Below the pieces are notes generated by a model. The model was not told the DNA's origin, did no database searches, and worked only from the letters and a program-made list of their open reading frames with translations. Position numbers and translations under genes: made by a program. This document shows, in pieces, positions 23,841 to 39,000 of a stretch of 64,000 nucleotides of DNA; position 1 is the stretch's first letter; every line of letters starts with the position of its first letter. The stretch is from contig NC_065538.1 of the NCBI RefSeq assembly GCF_932294415.1, positions 78,319,834 through 78,383,833 of the forward strand, given 5' to 3'. This DNA comes from Quercus robur. Lineage: Eukaryota; Streptophyta; Magnoliopsida; Fagales; Fagaceae.

Positions 23841-24799
23841 TAAGTACTAGATTATATAAAGAATTTATCAACTTGTTTTTCATCCTAACAAATTAATCAC
23901 ATGAAAATGAGAAACACAATTCTTTCTAACCTCGTAAATTTTGTATCAAGTCATTTATGGACAATCTAGAGATGCATTGTTACCACAACATTCCCTGCAT
24001 CATAATTAGATATAATCCGTGCAATACTTACATGTGAAAGTTAGCTTTAAATGTAACCAACGATCGATATACAATTATACATTTAAGTACTAGATAAAGT
24101 CTTTAGGTTTTATAGTCTCTTTATAAAATTACTGAGTTGATGATGCTGGTTTGCAGTGGTTACATGTCTCCAGAATATGCAATGCACGGGCAGTTTTCTG
24201 TGAAGTCTGACGTATATAGTTTTGGTGTCCTTATACTGGAAATTTTAAGTGGCAAAAAAATTAGTGCATTTGGTCAATCAGATACAGCCGAGGACTTGTT
24301 GAGCTATGTGAGTGAAACACATATTCTAGAACTCATTTTATGTTATTATTTCCTATACATCAAGTCTAAGTCAAAGGGAAAGGAAACTGATATTTTAAAA
24401 ATACTCACCAAATTGATGCAGGCTTGGAAACACTGGAGCAATGGATCATACTTGGACGTGCTGGATTCGGATATGAGAGATTCTTGCTCGAGAAATGAAG
24501 TTATCCAATGCATCCATATTGGCTTACTTTGTGTCCAGGAAAATCCTGCTGATAGACCCTCAATGGCAACAATAATTCTTATGCTTAACAGTGACTCTGT
24601 TACTTTGCCATCACCTCAAAAGCCACCTTTTTTCCTTCATAGTAGAACAGAGCAGAACATGCCAACAATAGCGATGGATTCAGATAAATCTTCTAGCACG
24701 AACATGCCAACAGTAGAGGTGAACTCAGATAAATCTTCAAGTACATCAGTGCAATGGTCTGTCAATGAAGCATCAATTACTGAACTGTACCCTCGATAG

Positions 24800-25720
24800 T
24801 GTTTGTAGTAAGGAATTCTCCAAAGCTACTCTCTCTTTTCTAAGTCATGGAACTTGAACACTATAATACACATGACCGTTCTCTAAGAAATTGAGCCTTC
24901 ATGTATGGTAATAAACGTTTGCTATAATTTGTAAAATTAATTATTGAGAAAAGAATACAAAATAATGCTATCCTAGCTGTACTCAATTTTTATTGCTACA
25001 AGACTATCACAAACAGATTTGGGTTGTGGCTATTTGTCATGGTGGCCTCGTTATTTCCGCTCACTATTTGCGAGCAATAGTTTACTCTTTTGTAGTACAT
25101 CTCTAGAAGAATGTTGACACATCTTAAACCCCTTATCTTTGTATGAGACTGCATCGGAGCTGAATATTAACAATAGAAGACCACCATGTTCTTTAGCAAT
25201 TAATACACAAATTGAGAGATTGTTAAACTCCATTAAAACAGCAAAGCAAGTTAGTAGTGAGAAGGAATATGATAGACATTTGGGCCAAATAGCTATATGG
25301 TGGGACGTAGCAAATGCCCTGCTTTTGTAACAATTAAGGAACTGGAAAAAGTTGTAGTTGGAAAGGAGAAACCCCTTTCACAAGCAGATAGGGAGATTTT
25401 GATCAAAGCCGTAGCTCAATCTTTCTCAACTAATGGCATGAGATTTTTAAAATTTTTTATTTAACTAGAAAACTTTGTAGGCACCACACAAGGATGATGA
25501 GCAGCTTTTAGTGGGGGCTAATGATTTGAGGAGAAGAAACTTCACTAGTTAAATTAGACCAAATTGTGCATAGGTTATAGGGGGTATATGGGATTTTGTG
25601 ATTTCATTGTTTCAACGTGGCAATGCTAGCAAAGCAGGGATGACCACTACAAAAAAAAAAACAGTCAAATTCTCCATTTTTAGATTCTCATATTCCTTGA
25701 AATGGTCATTTTTCTTAGAA
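24800..25720 (+). other. 3' flank of CRK-A, source of the 2651-3785 paralogue
   Basis: Non-coding. Blocks at about 25227-25310 and 25470-25715 are near-copies of 2651-2790 and 3540-3785, showing that this flank was duplicated together with a CRK gene. Confidence 0.7.
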
Positions 25721-25724
25721 ATGT

Positions 25725-26310
25725 ATCTTGGCGTAAAGGACCGTGTTAGAGAAGGTACTAATATGTTGAGATGGCAAAGGAGACAAAATTGGAATTTGGC
25801 AAGACTATTGGTTGCCTACGCACACTTACTTTTAGGTAATCTCCCCATGTACAATGCTTCCTAGAATAGCAAAGTTGGGGGCCCTAATTAATCTCGATTC
25901 TCACTACTGGAAAGTGTCTTTCATTGATCAATTTTTTTTCCTCATGAAGTAGCTGCCATCGAAGGGATTCCTTGGAGAAATTGGGCCTCTATTGACGTAC
26001 TAATTTGGTTAGTTAATAATTCAGGGCAATATTCTATTAAAAGTGCTAATGCTATGCTTTGTTTTCAAATATTCTAGTAGCATTCTTTGTTAATCCTAAA
26101 ACAATTCACTATCCCACCACTTATTTAGAATTTTGGAAATTTCAAGTACCCAACAGAATTAAGTTATTCCTATGGAAGGCATGCAATGACCCCCATGCTC
26201 TATGGTCTAGCTCGGTGACTGGTGAAACATGTTGTAGAAGTAGCTTCCCAACCTCTTCTTTGATGTCACTGTTTATGTGCCTGACCTCCAGAGTAAACTT
26301 GACTTGTTGA
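25725..26310 (+). pseudogene. Degenerate LINE remnant (zinc-binding RT-associated domain)
   Basis: Scattered reading frames resemble the C-terminal region of plant non-LTR polyproteins. A 'SGQYSIKSANAML' stretch near 26020-26060 is followed by 'YLEFWKFQVPNRIKLFLWKAC' split by a frame change near 26120-26190. This matches the zf-RVT pattern (W-x-VP-x-KI-x-LFxW). Stops and frame changes throughout mean it is inactive. Confidence 0.55.
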
Positions 26311-26750
26311 TCTGTACTACCAGTTGGTTATGGAATTATAGAAATGAGACATGCTGGAGACTTTGTAACACGTGTTCGTCTCTGGACACTTGATTCTGAA
26401 AGTAGCAAACTTTGCGGTTCATCTCTGCTATGACTTTTCTATGCTTTTGTTTTACTTTTCCACAACTTTGATTGGGTCCCTTCACAACTCCTTTATTTTG
26501 TTTTTCCTTCCTATGATATGATCACATTTATAAGGCCAGCAGTTTCTTGAATAAAAGTCGCTTCACGCGTTTTCAAGTATTGAGTGTCATCAAAGACCAA
26601 CCTTACCTACAGGTTCACACTCTCATTATTGACAACCACTTCTTTTAACAAAACTACAAAAGGTTCAAAGTAATTTGCCTTCTTTCCATGACCCCAAAGT
26701 AAGATCAAGAGGTTGATATCAAAAGGAATTTGCCTTCTTTCCATGTCTCG

Positions 26751-30268
<3,518 letters not shown>

Positions 30269-30760
30269 CGTGATTATTCAATTTTTTACATAATGCAAGT
30301 ATCTATTTGAGTGAAGAAACAAACCAAAATGGATCTGGAGTTTGATAAATCTTCAAGCCAATCAATAAGCATAAAGTAGTTCCCGGGTCGGATTAGGCAG
30401 GTTAAGGGAAACCTTTTCAACCAAACCACAATTAACAAGTTGGAAACATTCTAAACTACAGCCGACCTAGCAACTTCCAAAACTGGTGGGGTAGTTGAAA
30501 ACTTGGGTTGTTCCACATGATGGATTGGGCATGTTAGTTTTAGTTTTGTGTTGTAAATTTATCTTTATGTGTTGTAAATTTATCCTTAGAAATTATTTTA
30601 CAAATTCTGAATAAATTTCAAAAGTAAGAATAGATTATGAACAAATTATGAATAAATTATTTTGGAAGAATTTGATTGTTGTTCTTGTCAATTTTTTCTT
30701 GAAATAAAAAATAAAATAAAACTGCGAATGTATAAATCCAAAAAACAAAAAATAAAATGC
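30269..30760. other. CRK-B 3' flank, nothing further recognised
   Basis: AT-rich non-coding sequence. It ends at a perfect hairpin related to the Helitron terminus. Confidence 0.5.
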
Positions 30761-30796
30761 CTCATCACACACGCGAAGCTCGTGTGATGAGGCTAT
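30761..30796 (+). mobile_element. Helitron-like 3' terminal hairpin, remnant
   Basis: The 11-base arms 'ctcatcacacg' and 'cgtgtgatgag' are perfectly complementary around a 7-base loop and are followed by 'gctat'. The sequence parallels the Helitron end at 34801-34836 base for base over most of its length. The expected CTAG/CTAA terminus has become CTAT, and no 5' end was found. Confidence 0.45.
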
Positions 30797-31583
30797 AGAC
30801 CTATCAAACCTATAGTCATGATGCATAGGCCTCAATTGGTAAAGTCTCTAATGGTTATATAAGATATCTGAGATTCAATCTCCTCCTACACCAAAATTAA
30901 TTGGTATCTTGGTCTGATAATAAAAGACTATTATCAGGAATGGAGGCAATAGGTTGAAACTCTCTGTCACGCCCCAAACCCGATACCCGGATTTGTGACC
31001 ATGACCGGCATGCTAATATCAAGTTTAAACTTGATATTAACAAGAACCAACTTAACTTTTAGTAAATTTTTCCAAAATGCTTCTCTTTTTCTTTTTATAC
31101 TTGTTTCTTTACTTCTTGATATAATTTTTCACTTGATAGTCAGAGCATCTACACCATACTCAAAATATAACATAATCCACCAGTCATCTAATTTCCATAC
31201 TTTTACATAATACATTTTTTAATACTTTCAGGTACACAACTTTCATTTGATCCTAGAATACACAATAACTATAACGCTAGACGTCAGAATGATAGTTTAG
31301 GATCTATACATATAAAACTAAAACCAGCTCCTTCCAAACTCGACTAAGGCTCCCTCTGCTCCAAAATAAAACCTGCTAACTGAAAGAGTGGAAGGGGTGA
31401 GCTACACAGCTCAGTAAAGGTAAGATATACAAGAATTCAATAAGGATGCATGTAAATCAGATCATTTCATTCTATGAATATTCAAATAGGAGAACATCTT
31501 TTCATGCATAGTATTTAATACTATTCATAATAATAACTTATATGCTCTTCATAGAAAACAATTGTTCTCCTTTTCTTATTAGG

Positions 31584-31622
<39 letters not shown>
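31584..31622. repeat. (AT)n microsatellite
   Basis: Uninterrupted alternating run inside the large TG...CA element. Confidence 0.9.
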
Positions 31623-31625
<3 letters not shown>

Positions 31626-33865
31626 TCATTACAAAATAATTATTTTAACTTAAATCAGATAATCGGCAACTTTGTATTAAACTAGAAACATCTTGACTGA
31701 TAAGAAAACTTTTCTTTATAAACTTCTTCTCATAGAATACTATAACTTTCATGATCATAAAACTTAACGTTTCATAAAAACAGATATCTGATAACTTTTA
31801 AACATAAACTTGTACTTTCATCAGAAACTTTATCTTTATAGCACAACAGAACTTCATAAACTTTTATCTTTAATGAACAACTTTCTTTTCATCAGAAATT
31901 TCTTATTTTCATGAAAGCTTTAAACTTTTCATAATGCATTTAAACAAAATAATTCTCTCATGATTAATAACATAACATAGCTGTTCATATCTAATTGGTT
32001 AGTCCATATCTGATAAGCTGTACAGAGAAGGCCTCATCACATTTGGGTGTCACCGTGTGTATGATATTGTCCCCTTTGGGAGGCCTGATGGCACATTCCC
32101 TCCAGGTTTTGTTCCTCCCCGCCGTCCGTTCACATTGGGGAGAAGGCCTTATTCAGATTAGAGTTACGGGCAACCCCATTTCCTCTACTTTAAATGGCCT
32201 AGAGTTATGAGCAGCCCTATTTCCTCTACTTTGAATGGCCAAACATATAACATTTTTCCATAGAAAGCTAGTAATTAACCCCTACTAGCCGAGTTCAGAT
32301 CGTCAGAGGACATAACCCGAAAACATTTCATACTTTTACATCATACTGAAACTTCTTATTTTGCATAACATTTCATAATAATAACATTTCCATTCTTTTC
32401 TTTAAACATCATGTTCGTGGAATCAGTAATAGCATCAATATACTGAATCATATACGTAAGTTCTTCAAAAGCTCACGAACATATCTTTGTTAGAATAATG
32501 ATTACATGCCATATCTCTAATCAAAAACATTTTAATGCATAATATACTTTAAAATAACCTCATGACTTACCAAATGCCTATATAACTTATCTCTTACCTG
32601 AAAGCAGAGGAACTAAGAGCCTAAAGTCGAAGGAGTTTTGACTTGGATACTGGTAACACCTAAACCAAATATCAAAGCTTATTACTATCTATAATTCCTT
32701 ATCATAAACTTCACATTCATCTCAAAGCCTATCTCTTAGAATAAAGGAAGTCCTAATCCCACCTCAAAGAGGTTCCCACAAATACAAATTACATTCATCA
32801 GACAACATGATGTAATAATCATAGAGAAACCAATTCATAAAATTTATATACGATTTTAGCATACCAAAGGATGAGCATATTAAATTATAGCTCAAAACAT
32901 TCACCCTAACTTAAGAATTAAATCCACAAAGTTAGGCATGTCCCTTACTGTTCACTTTTCTATTCCAGCAGCATATGCCCCATTTGTAAAATACAAACGG
33001 GCTGTCCAAACACATCCAATTGTCATGAAATTTTACATAACTACTACCCTATATGTTCATTATAAACCATAAAACTTTCGGAGTCAAATAATAAACCCAT
33101 TATTTACTAAAAATCACACAAGACAGCATACTCAAATCTGTCCTGACAGAATTTCTTGCAACTTAAAAATTAAACCATTATTTTTATATTAATCCAAATT
33201 CTGTGAAACCAATTCAATAACAACCATAAGTGTCTTAGGTTTCATAGGAATTATCCCTAGCATTCAAATTCACTATATACAATTTAATACATAATTTTCT
33301 CGTAGTAAGCATCAAATCTGTCACAGAGACAGCTTCAGTACATAATCTTACAAAATCATCAACAAATAGCAATAGGTTTTAATTTAATTTGGGTATTTTT
33401 ATACATATAATATACATATTAAAATACCCTAATTAGCATTCAATAGACCAAATATCATCAATATTTCCAGTAACTAAAACAGCATCACCAATTCAGCTTC
33501 CAAAATCAGAGTAGAGAACAAAGAGGGAAAGTAAGCAAACAATTATACTATCCAAATACACAAAATCAGATGAGGTTTAATTACTTACCGACACACTTTG
33601 AAGATGAAACCTTAAGGCTAATTGTTTAATTTCTTCTTTAAAGAAACTAGAATTTTTGGTAAGAAAGGACGAGAGAGATGTTGCCGTGTAAGAAGGGAAG
33701 AGGAAAGAAGAACAAAGAAAGGGGAGAAAGGAGTAGAGAAAGAGGAAAGTGAGTTGCTGGACTTCAGATGCAGCAAATAAAGATAAGTCAAATCGACTTT
33801 AGGGGTGGGGTACGTGGGATGCTAGGGAAGAAAATATCCCACCCCTTTTCAACTTTTTTTTTTTT

Positions 33866-33879
33866 TCTTTGCATTCACA

Positions 33880-33928
<49 letters not shown>

Positions 33929-33943
33929 TTTGCATTCACACTT
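33866..33943. repeat. (TA)n run between 17-bp direct repeats
   Basis: 'tctttgcattcacactt' occurs on both sides of a ~42-base TA run (33884-33926). This suggests slippage or a duplication during repair. Confidence 0.8.
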
Positions 33944-34015
33944 ATCTACAAGAATAATATTATTTTAGACACACACACACACATATATATATATGTATAT
34001 ATATCCTTACCTTTA

Positions 34016-34836
34016 TCTATACTATTATTTAAGGGGCTTCTCCTGTTTGGATTCCTCATTTTTTAGTTCAAAAATACCCCTACACTCTTATGTTTAAGTA
34101 GAGACAAAACTGAAGGACAATCCGGTAAAAATGCAACACTAATTCCCACTATAATCTATACTACTATTTAAAATGATTTCCCTGTTTGGATTCCACATTT
34201 TTCATGCCTAAGATACCCTCATCATACCCACTTACAAGTTTTCAACTACCGGGTATAGATATGTAAATTAAAACTCCTACATTTTAAAACAACAAACTCA
34301 CGTACGCTTTGCAGTTTCTATCTCATTTTTCTTTAGATTGAAGACATTTAGTTTAGCTCTACATCCTCCTTTTTTTTTCTTTAGATTAAAGACATTTACT
34401 ATCAGAGGCTTCAACAAATTTTCAGGTTCTATTTTTTGCAAGTTTCTCTTTATTTTCTTTTCTTTTGTTTATGATTGACTTTCTTTAAGTTCTACTTTTT
34501 TTTTTTCCTTATATGTATCACGTTAACTCTTTTTTTTTTTCTTCTTCTTTTTTTTAAATGTAATTTTGAAATAAATTGTTCCTTCATATACTCTACCATT
34601 GTACTTCTTAATGAATTGTCATTTCATGTTGGGATTACTACATTTTCCTAAAAAATATGACCACTTTCCTATTAATTTTCAAATTGATTTATTCACTTAT
34701 AAATTAAAATTTTAAAATAAAAATTATATATATAAAATTTAAAAAAAAAACACTATTTTTTTTTACAAAATAGGACCATTACAAAAAAAAAAAAAAAAGA
34801 TTCATCGCACGCGCGAAGCGCGTGTGACGGGGCTAG
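34016..34836 (+). mobile_element. Non-autonomous Helitron
   Basis: The 5' end TCTATACTATTATT follows an A. The 3' end is a hairpin with 7-bp GC-rich arms (CACGCGC, loop GAA, GCGCGTG; 34808-34824), then eight bases and CTAG (34833-34836) followed by T. These are the defining Helitron features: TC at 5', hairpin plus CTRR at 3', insertion between A and T, no target duplication. A second, more canonical 5' terminus TCTATACTACTATTTAAA begins at 34155. No Rep/helicase gene is present. Confidence 0.75.
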
Positions 34837-35120
34837 TATACTAATTAAACACCAACAATTATATATCTAATAACTTAAACCACTTAATATAATTTTGCAC
34901 ATACTTAGTATATATTTAAAATACCGATAGCAATTCAATTATATATAATCTTTACAATTCTCATTCAATGACATTATAAAATAATATGCTTATTAAATAC
35001 TCTTCTATTATTTTTTGTAAGTAAGTGGCTTAAAAATAATAATTAACCACTTAAACACAGTTTAATTATAAAAATTGGGTCGGGATGTTACACTCTCTCT
35101 CTTAAAAAAAAATAAATAAA

Positions 35121-35515
35121 TAAAGGGACCTGTAGTCACTTTTTTAGGAGCCGCCGTCACGGTTTAGAAAAGCAGCTATAACCCGCGTTTTGTGTAAGGA
35201 AAGTTCCACCACGTTAGTACCCCTAGGCCTCCTACATACAAGTTAACTCTGAACTTGGCAAATCCTTCTCCCAAAGAAAAAGAAAAACGCATAAACATAT
35301 ATATCTTTTCCTTTTATCATAATGTTAAAAAATAATAATAAAATAAAATAAAATTCATCATGTTGTCTTTTATTACAAACTAACTCATATTCCATATCCA
35401 AATATAAATAAATAAATCCTTATCGATGCCAGTTCCGATGATCTAATGGTTGTAGGTATATGGCGAGACAATTGGTGGTTCTTCGACAAACTCTTATAGT
35501 TATTTTCCTTAATTT
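35121..35515. other. Intergenic, nothing recognised
   Basis: Mixed-composition sequence between the SINE tail and the gypsy element. It continues to the right of the element at 45653. Confidence 0.5.
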
Positions 35516-35520
35516 GTATC

Positions 35521-36019
35521 TGATGGGTAAAAAATTGTGCAACATTTGGGCCTGACGGATTCTTAATCATGGGCCGACATTAAGCAGGGGCCCGAGGCTT
35601 AGCCTTGCTTAAAATGCTTGATACGCACGTTTAAAATCCGAGGGAATCCGGAAAATCAGGAAGTTCGCACTAGGGCAATTCTAGAAGATCCGCCTTAATG
35701 AAGAAACTCGCCCTATAAGGAAATATTTGCCCATCACGTTTGGGATTTCAGAGTCCTACAAGGAAAAGACTTCTAGTCCAAGGAGGAAAGACCGACTTTC
35801 TTCTACTATAAAAGCTTGAATACTCTCGCAAATCAAGGTACGCAAAAAACACCCTCTCTAGCACTCTAGAGTTGAGAACAATTCTAACTTGATCGTCGGA
35901 GGGTATTTGGTCGACACCATACCGGTGCCCACAGCGAGATCACTTTCTTTTTCTTTGCAGGTTGCTAGTTGCGGCGAGCGTGGACTGTGCGGTTCACTGG
36001 TGATTTCACGGCATCATCA
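35521..36019 (+). repeat. 5' LTR of the Ty3/gypsy element at 35521-45647
   Basis: TGATGGG...CATCATCA. A TATA box 'ctataaaag' lies at about 35807-35815, appropriate for transcription start within the LTR. Confidence 0.93.
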
Positions 36020-36078
36020 GTTGCCGCCGTCTGTGGGAAACGCGAAAAGGATTATCGCCTCCCGGACGTAAGAGTTGC

Positions 36079-39000
36079 ATGGTACTCACTCGTTCAATGG
36101 CCACCACCAACAACGCCCAAGGAGACGAACCGCCAAGATCTAACGCACTGGAAAGGCAGGTCCAGACCTTCATGACGGCAGTCGAACGACTCACAAAGCA
36201 GAATCATGATTTGGAGGAACAGCTACGTCAAAGGGATGTAGGACCTAACCCTCAGGAACGAAACCAGGAAGGTGACAGTGCCGAGCGAAGGGAGTGGGAG
36301 AATCCAGAGGACAGCAACATCCCAAGCCGACAGGAGCGGCAAAACGAGAGCCTTCCGTCTCTTACGGATCTTGCTCCCCCACGTATCATCGCGGAGATGC
36401 AGGCGATGAAGGAGCAGATGGAGGTCATGATGAACGCCCTGAAGGGGCGGGTATCCTCCGACCTCGACGATTTAGTGAACAGGACTGACTCACCATTCAC
36501 TGCGTCCGTCAACTCATCCCCCCTGCTACCGAAGTTCCGAATGCCTCAGATCGAAAGTTACGACGGGGTCAAAGACCCCCTTGATCATCTAGAGACCTTC
36601 AAGACCCTGATGCACCTTTAGGGGGTACCTGACGAGATCATGTGCAGAGCGTTCCCGACCACACTGAAGGGACCTGCGAGGGTTTGGTTTAGTAGACTGA
36701 CACCGAACTCCATCAATACTTTCAAAGAGTTGAGCGCCCAGTTCACCTCCCACTTCATTGGCGGACATCGGTACAAGAGGTCCACCGCGTGCTTGATGAG
36801 CATCAAGCAGCGAGAAGACGAGACGTTGCAAGCCTACATAACCCGTTTCGACAAAGAAGCCCTTTCGATCGACGAAGCGGATGATAAGATACTGGTAGCC
36901 GCGTTTACAAGCGGGCTGCGGAAGGGGAAGTTCTTGTTTTCCTTGTACAAGAACGACCCGAAGACCATGGCGGATGTACTCTATAGGGCTACCAAGTATA
37001 TGAATGCAGAAGACGCACTGTTGGCCCGCGAAGAGAAACCTAAGAAGAGGGAGAGGCAGGAGGATATGCGACAAGATAGGGGGCGAAAGGTCGCTAGAAC
37101 CGGGGATCAGCGTGATGAAAGGCGCTTCAGACCCCCCATAGGAAGATTCACCAATTTCACCCCATTAACCGCCCCAATCGACCAAGTACTAATGCAAATC
37201 AAAGATGAAGGAGCATTGACATTCCTAGGGAAGTTAAAAGGAGACCCCAACAAAAGACCGAGGGTCGAGTATTGTCGCTTTCACCGGGACCACGAGCATG
37301 ACACTGCCAACTGCTATGACCTGAAGCAGCAGATTGAGGCACTGATCAGACAGGGAAAGTTACAAAGGTTCGTCAGCAGGGAAAAGACCGACAAACCGGA
37401 AGAGCAGACCCCACGACGGGAGAACGAGTGCCCCAGACCACTAATAGAGGACATTCGGATGATAATAGGGGGCACAGCTGCAGCCGGGTCTTCCAAAAAA
37501 GCCTGCAAAACCTACCTTAGGACGGTTTATAGCGTCCAACTCACAGGATCCGTACTGAAGATGCCACGAATAGGTAACCCCGTCATACACTTTTCAGAGG
37601 ATGATGCTCGGAGACTTCACCATCCTCATGACGATGCACTGGTGGTCAGCCTACAGATTGGGGATTATAATATGCATCGGGTACTCGTCGACAACGGCAG
37701 CTCAGCGGACATCCTGTACTATCCAGCATTCCAGCAGATGAGAATTGACAGGGAACTATTGTCCCCAACGAACGCCCCACTCGTAGGATTTGGGGGCGCA
37801 AAGATATTCCCTTTGGGCGCAATAACTGTAACAGTGACAGCAGGTGACTATCCTCAGCAAATCACCAAGGAAGTAACATTTCTCGTGGTCGACTGCTCGT
37901 CCGCCTACAACGCCATCCTCGGCCGACCAACTCTCAATTCCTAGAATGCGGTAACTTCGACGTACCACCTAATGATTAAATTCTTGACGGAGTACGGGGT
38001 AGGAGAGCTACGGGGAAATCAAGTCGCTGCCCGAGAGTGCTATATTGCCATGATAGAAATGGAGGATCAACAACAGACGATGTGTATCGGGAAACAAAAA
38101 GTGACGGCAGTGCCAGTTGAAGAGCTAGAAGAAGTAAGACTGGACGACGCACGGCCTGAACGGACGACCAAAATCGGCACGCTAGCTAGTTGGCCGGTGC
38201 GACAGACGATCACAACTTTCCTAAGAAGTAACCAAGACGTCTTCGCTTGGAACCATGAAGACATGCCGGGTATTGACCCATCAGTCATGGTCCACAGGTT
38301 GAATGTGTCACCCTCTTTTCCTCCAGTCCGGCAAAAGAAACGAGCCTTCGCCCAGGAGCGGGATAAGGCCATAGCCGAGGAAGTTCAGAAGTTACTAGGG
38401 GCAGGCTTCATCAGAGAAGTATACTATCCCGACTGGCTGGCGAACGTCGTTATGGTGAAGAAGGCAAACGGGAATTGACGGATGTGCGTAGACTTCACAG
38501 ACCTCAACAAAGCTTGCCCCAAAGACAGCTACCCGCTCCCACGGATAGATACCCTGGTGGATTCAACTGCAAGACATCAGCTCCTAAGCTTCATGGACGC
38601 CTTCTCGGGCTACAACCAAATCCGGATGGACGTATCTGATCAAGAAAAAACCTCCTTCGTCACCAGCCAGGGATTATTCTGCTACAAGGTAATGCCCTTT
38701 GGACTCAAGAACGCTGGAGCAACGTACCATAGGCTAATGAACAAGATGTTTGCACACTAGATAGGTAGGAATGTTCAGGTTTACGTTGACGACATGTTAG
38801 TCAAAAGCCTGCGCGAAAAAGATCATCTAGACGACCTCCGAGAAACATTCAACACACTTCGGTCATTCAACATGAAGCTAAATCCGAGCAAGTGCGCGTT
38901 CGGGGTCACGGCGGGAAAGTTCCTGGGTTTTATGGTGTCCCAGAGAGGGATAGAAGTCAACTCGGAGAAGGTACGGGCCATAATGGAGTTAGAACCCCTG

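Larger units (their letters stand above)
30965..35092. mobile_element. Large TG...CA element, probably a solo LTR
   Basis: Starts TGTCACGCCCCAAACCC and ends GGGTCGGGATGTTACA. It is flanked by CTCTC on both sides (30960-30964, 35093-35097) and sits exactly inside the SINE tail. The termini, which also form an imperfect inverted pair, are of the kind seen at the edges of large plant Ty3/gypsy LTRs (Tekay/Del-type, by recall). No polyprotein coding is found in 4.1 kb, so a very large solo LTR is the best reading. A non-autonomous element is the alternative. It contains (AT)n tracts (31584-31622, 33884-33926) and a Helitron. Confidence 0.55.
30824..35120 (+). mobile_element. tRNA-derived SINE, split by a 4.1-kb insertion
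   Basis: The left part, 30824-30964, has an A-box-like 'ctcaattggtaaag', a B-box-like 'gagattcaatctc' and the 'ctacaccaaaa' block. The 'ggttgaaactctct' tail continues at 35093 as 'ctctctcttaaaaaaaaa'. The second copy at 46242-46398 shows the same order without interruption. The intervening 30965-35092 is a separate insertion with a CTCTC duplication. Confidence 0.65.

Noticed and set aside
30965-35092. Full LTR retrotransposon in CRK-B's downstream region
   Set aside because: No internal pair of direct repeats, primer-binding site or polyprotein was found, so a solo LTR is preferred.
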